Shown: positions 59,328-64,000 of the stretch, in pieces
Layout: each line of letters starts with the position of its first letter
Numbering within the stretch: the first letter of the stretch is position 1
Assembly (NCBI GenBank): GCA_021229015.1
Contig: CM037788.1
Span: 38,526,024-38,590,023 of the forward strand
Origin: Solen grandis
Lineage: Eukaryota; Mollusca; Bivalvia; Adapedonta; Solenidae
DNA: 64,000 nt
Reading direction: 5' to 3'
Made by a program: the position numbers and the translations under genes
The notes under the pieces: model-generated
Told to the model about the DNA's origin: nothing
What the model saw: only the letters and a program-made list of their open reading frames with translations
The model's database searches: none

Positions 59328-60635
59328 GTAATAATTAAAGACAAATCATCACACATAAGGTCTCGTACTTCCTGAAAGCATGAAGTTTGTCTAAACGAAG
59401 CATTTATTGCGATTATCACCTTTTTTGCATATATTACAAGATTTCTCTAGTGCCCTGACCCCCTCCCCCCTCCAAAAAAAAAAAAAAAGAAAAAAAAAGA
59501 AACCACAATTTTATGTAATATCACATGATACAGGGCAACGTCTCGTTCACATTGATCGATAAATATACAGGATACAAGCAAATTTAATTAATTCCGGGCA
59601 TTGAATTGCAGCAAATCCTTAAATGAAAGCTACGTTTATATTTCGGATTCAATATATTTTCAACGAGACATATTTATGATCCAATCCCATGTCTTATCAT
59701 TCGGCGAGGACTGGATAGGACGAAATAAAACACAGAGATGAGTACCAGTCTTGATAGATTTATAGACCTGTCGAGACCTTTTGGAGTGGCAAGATGGTCG
59801 GAAGAAATGTAATGTAAATAAACGTAAAAACAATGATTGGGCCACTCCAAACATATCACCCATCAATCGAGGTATTTTCTGTCTTCAAACAAATTTTATT
59901 GACGTCGACCTGTCGAATGTGATTTTAAGAAAGACAAATATTCTGATGGTGCATAATTATATTCAGGGGAGATAATTTTCTTATTGGTAGAAATGAAAAA
60001 TTTTATTATGTTTTGATGATGATGAATTGGTTTTTTTTTGCTGTTGATGATGATGATTGTAAGAAGGAGGAATTCACTCAGGTGAATATTATATTGAATA
60101 TATTACAACGCATGCATGATAACTGATACTAAGACAGCGAAATCACGATAACGGCAGGTGCATGGGATGAATCTTATCGTATATAATAGTGAAATTAATC
60201 AAACGACTGTGAGTCCTAATGTTGCGTCAGGCATTAACTGGAACAGTAAAGGAGTAGTTTAGAACTACATGTATTTATTTTTTTATTTTCCACATCAAAT
60301 AAATCTTTTAGCTAATATATCTTTGAAGTACATAATTGTATTTGCCATATACCTATTGCATTAATCAACCAAAGGTGCGTGAACTGTTGTCCTTCATGTT
60401 TAGCCAATTCACTGGCTTACGTCACACAGTTTCATTCATAGTTTTAAACTTCACTGATAACTGTTCCTGCTTACGCAGACTTATCGTTCGTTATGTTCCA
60501 TGACAACTCCTATTATAAAATGATAAGTTAATCCTATATAGAAGATTGTTGTGCTTTTATTCATGATATTTATAAAAAAATGTTACAATGGCTCGTTATG
60601 CAAGCATACTTATTTCAGGTGCAAGTATAGCTTGC

Positions 60636-60649
60636 CCGCCAGAGGGCAC
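60636..60649 (+). promoter_or_regulatory. CTCF-like motif CCGCCAGAGGGCAC
   Basis: Matches 13 of 14 positions of the bilaterian CTCF core CCASYAGRKGGCRS (only the third base differs). It is isolated in AT-rich DNA. Occupancy cannot be inferred from sequence. Confidence 0.35.
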
Positions 60650-60923
60650 TGAATTGGAATGTTGAATTTCCCACGGTAAGCTGTAATATGTTGCGTTGTT
60701 TAGTTAATGTTACTGTTTTAATGTAACCTATTTGTGAGTTGTGAGATATCATTCGCATATGCAATTTCGAAACCCTGTGGACAGCGGGACAACTTTACAC
60801 TATTTGTACTTCCAAGGGCCGTAACTCTGTTAAACAGATAGAAGCAAATATCTCCTTGTAGGGCATGCCCATCAATATCAGCTGAATATCTCATAGCATG
60901 TATAAAAGCATTCAAATCCCCCC

Positions 60924-60926
<3 letters not shown>

Positions 60927-60975
<49 letters not shown>
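60927..60975. repeat. (AT)n microsatellite
   Basis: About 24 perfect AT units. The alternating Tyr-Ile frame over it is an artefact. Confidence 0.95.
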
Positions 60976-60977
<2 letters not shown>

Positions 60978-61632
60978 TATAAGAAATTGCTGAGTTTATT
61001 ATCATTATTTTATGTTAATAAAGCAAAAATGGTTCGTCTTTCAGTATAAAAATGTCAAGTTAGTGCGATTTGTTGTTCCTTGTCATTAAAAACCTTCATA
61101 TCGGATGGTCATATACCGCTCATCATTGTTTCCTTAAACTTATGAATATAAATAAATCCAATGGGTCAAATAGGTACGTGCCTAAAACATAAAGGAACTT
61201 ATAGCTTTTCTTTCCGACATCTTGACTGACCCACAGGCTATGAGGTTACCACACCATAGAAACAAGGGTCACTAAGTTTAGTACGTACTAAAATGGTACG
61301 CTTGGGTGAAAATCGGAGTAACAGAGCATACCTTTAACAATATGAAATGAGTGAGCTAAATCTACAAGGGAACTTCGTAGTACGACACAGTTCACATGGA
61401 AGAAGAAGGCGAAACAGGGGAAAGATCGTGGGTGTTTGGTCAAGAATGAATCATTTTTGCCTGCCTGGTGTCGTCACGTTACTCAGGAGCGTGACGCAGT
61501 CTCTATATTAGTAGAATAACTAATAACTCGATCAATCTAGATTCAATATTTTATTCAGTAACGTAAATATGTTTCTTTTTACTTTTTACTTAAATTTCAA
61601 CAAATGCGATATAATTTGTAACAGTTGTTTAC

Positions 61633-61668
61633 AAGAGAGAGAGAGAGAGGGAGAGAGAGGGAGAGAGT
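61633..61668. repeat. (GA)n microsatellite
   Basis: A GA run with two GGGA interruptions. Confidence 0.9.
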
Positions 61669-62577
61669 AAATATGTTAAACAAACAAAAAACAAAACAAA
61701 AAACAAACAAAAATAACAAAACCTGTCAATCAGTCGCATGTATTTCTCTACTACGCAAGAGATTACATTTTCATCAAGAGCCACGATTCCACCAGCTACA
61801 GGAAATACGGTACTTAAATACTTATAGGGCGTTTTTCATCCTACCTGTTTACTTTACTTTTTTAATATGTTGTTATCGAGTAAGATGAACATTTGCGAAC
61901 TAGTTATTTCCTTCAATTATTGCGAAAAATAAAAGTAGTAGAATGTGTAGCTTCCTAATTGAAGATTTGAAGTATAAATTAGCTGTGGTTATTGTTAGTG
62001 GAATTCGAGCCATTATAATACCAGATAAACTGAGTGTGATACACACAGGACGATCAAGTTTCATACCGTTCACTGCTCATCGGTAACATTTAAAGATTAT
62101 GAAAAAGGACCATGTTGTTCGGAGTAATGACTGTTTCAGTCATTCGAAATCAACCAAACAATACTTAGCGCTGGGCAATACTTATTCTTAAATAAGGTAA
62201 CAGCACAACCCACTATTCGTGTTTTACGAGATATTCAAGTAAATGACTATACTGACATATATAGTGACCTAATTAATTAGCCATATGTTTGTTAAGGAAT
62301 GAAATATAAGTTGTATTTAAACAGGAAATAATGATGATGAAAAACGCCCCCAAGTATTCAAGTATTACTTTGCGCTATGTAATGTTGGTAGAATAACACC
62401 TGGTCTGAGATATCCGGAACTCGCAAAAAGAGGGTTTTCTATTAAGTACAAACAAGGTGTTTATGTAATGTTGCTGAAAATCATGCAGTACAAATGTAAT
62501 TCTATCATTCTTTGTAGGCCTTTATTCATTTTAACACTAAAAAAGTGTTTGTACCAAGATGGAACTTAGATGTTATG

Positions 62578-62775
62578 CTGGGGACAGTATTCATAAAGCT
62601 CCTTAGTTATTAAGGAAATAATTCCTTAACTGGAATAAATCTCCTAAGGTGTTTTATAAATAAGACTAAACGAAACGAAAATCCTCAATAACCAAGGAAA
62701 ATCTGTGTGATTTTAAAGAAAATCTTAGAAACTTAGGGATTTTTTTCCTAAGGAGCTTTATGAATACGGCCCCAG
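62578..62775. mobile_element. MITE with GTATTCATAAAGCTCCTTA ends, 198 bp
   Basis: The left end CTGGGGACAGTATTCATAAA and GCTCCTTA, and the right end TAAGGAGCTTTATGAATACG followed by GCCCCAG, are inverted repeats of about 27 bp with very few differences. The interior is AT-rich with CCTTAA/TTAAGG-type short inverted repeats and no coding potential. A decayed relative is at 18415-18560. Confidence 0.75.
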
Positions 62776-63709
62776 GAGTAAGTTTGCTATTGAGAATGAC
62801 GTGTGTTGGGAGGAGTGTTCACACCAACATGTATGAAGCAGTCAACGTTGTTTTAAAGTCGAACATTGCTACATGTATTTATTATCAATTGTTGGGGTTG
62901 GGCATTGAATCGACGTGGAAATAAGTCACCGCGTTAATGAAAACGCATGTAACTTGTTCGAGATGAAATAAAAAGACATTAAATCTCTTTTTGCATCCAA
63001 CTGTGCTAAACGGTCAATGACATTTGTTTCCATTTGACTGAACGCTACAGACAGGTTTGACTGTACTATAGTCACAATCACAAAGATACGGACATTTTGG
63101 CATCTTTTCCAATGCAATAGCTGACAAACAGTACAAATTATTTTACTCTCTCTCTCTATCACCCATCCTCTCGAAATATAGCCCGAAATATAGCCGAGAA
63201 GATTAGTGGCCTTATCAAATATGGAAAACTAAAGGTGATGTAATTGAGAGACTATCACTGGATGTATAGCAAATTACAGATGTAAAAAGTACAAACGCAA
63301 ACATTACGGGCAGGCAGATTCATGCCTGTCACGGTTTGTCAATATGCAAGAGAATTAAGTTGATCAAATACATTAAAATGTATGAAAAAAATAATAGATA
63401 AGATGATTTCTTAAACTGTTAAACTGTTTTCTATATACTTATTCAAAAAGGTTTATCCGGAGTATGGCTTATATTTGAGAAATAGGAAGCTAAGCTATAT
63501 AGATGAACATGTACGCAGATTTTCATATATCATTGAAGCATGGAAGGGAAATAACTCGAGCTGTTGAAGTATCTTGTTGACCGCCGAATTATTTCCCTTA
63601 CAGTTGAATGATATGGGTATGAAATTCTTGCTTGTGAGTTTTATGGGTGGGGTTGTATATCTACATTCATGTATGATCGTGGAATTTTAGAGGGGTCGCG
63701 CGCCGGGTG
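62776..63709. other. Intergenic, no recognised gene
   Basis: AT-rich. A short CT run lies at 63145-63157 and a duplicated CGAAATATAGCC at 63173 and 63184. No gene is seen. Confidence 0.4.
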
Positions 63710-64000
63710 CGCCCCCCCACCCCTTGAATCCTCTACTGGGCACTGGGCCAACCAATCCAAGAACAATCCTAATACGTCGAGCGCCAAGGAAGACATAACA
63801 GGTCCATTGTAATCGCTTAGAACTCCTTTTAGGAAAAACACTTTATAAGGTTAAAGCTGTCATTCTAATCTTATTCCTTGTGTATATATTTTGAAATATC
63901 TTATGTATTATATGGGGATAAATATGTTTAAAAAATAATCTCCTTGTGTATGTCGCGGCAAGGGATCAAGCCCACAACTTCTAACTCACGGAACGGACGC
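63710..64000 (-). mobile_element. SINE (tRNA-headed family), interrupted copy reaching the window edge
   Basis: Body sequence at 63720-63812 (minus strand: TTGGCGCTCGACGTAT, GATTGGTTGGCCCAGTG) and head sequence at 63948-64000 (AGTTGTGGGCTTGATCCCTT, GCCGCGACATA) belong to the same family and orientation. About 130 bp of unrelated sequence separates them. The head is cut by the end of the window. Confidence 0.5.

Larger units (their letters stand above)
59328..62577. other. Intergenic with microsatellites and one CTCF-like site
   Basis: No gene is recognised. It contains a poly-A/C tract (59461-59499), an AT run, a GA run, and copies of the TTAGCGCT palindromic motif near 62165 and 62370. Confidence 0.4.

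Noticed and set aside
60718..61005. Frame with alternating Tyr-Ile residues
   Set aside because: It is a translation of the AT microsatellite.

Overview
This is a 64 kb window of AT-rich, intron-bearing, repeat-dense animal DNA, interrupted by one 100-base run of N (40600-40699). The mix points to a mollusc, most likely a bivalve: nicotinic-like Cys-loop receptor genes in tandem, pearl/Helitron-like elements with ~166-168 bp internal tandem repeats and an ACGG microsatellite, tRNA-headed SINEs and many MITEs. The bivalve assignment is inference from repeat types, not a database match.

Genes. Two same-strand, two-exon paralogues of the Cys-loop ligand-gated channel family lie at 3240-5536 and 23964-26774. 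Each has a signal peptide, a C-x13-C Cys-loop with FPFD, four membrane segments and a cation-type GER motif before TM2. Both lack the vicinal cysteines of ACh-binding alpha subunits and share an unusual PCSSC motif near the N-terminus. Each reading frame is broken once by a net +1 base. A single-exon rhodopsin-class GPCR (30571-31475) retains recognisable stretches of all seven helices but is spread over three reading frames. These breaks are either real decay or uncorrected assembly indels; the sequence alone does not decide.

Layout. 1-3210: two diverged tandem copies of a non-coding module upstream of receptor 1, each carrying a different inverted-repeat element. 3240-5536: receptor 1. 5537-22364: mostly intergenic, with a pearl-like element, a 150 bp foldback, hairpins, microsatellites, a SINE and a minus-strand LINE 3' end. 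22365-23290: dead mariner/Tc1-like transposase. 23964-26774: receptor 2. 28112-28872: TA-flanked inverted-repeat element. 30571-31475: GPCR. 35250-36030: pearl-like repeat with ACGG microsatellite. 37475-37765: tRNA-Ala-like SINE. 38120-39418: LINE 3' fragment inside another repeat. 40.1-43.2 kb: CpG-richer patch around the gap with weak exon and promoter candidates. 46586-51612: about 5 kb of 36/37 bp minisatellite, roughly 138 units. 51613-64000: MITEs, SINEs and intergenic DNA.

Relationships. The two receptors look like members of a local tandem expansion: same strand, same exon structure, same intron phase, and related repeats in the same intron. The GPCR follows on the same strand. A shared sensory or neuromodulatory role is only a guess. 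Nothing here resembles a prokaryotic operon, CRISPR array or viral genome.
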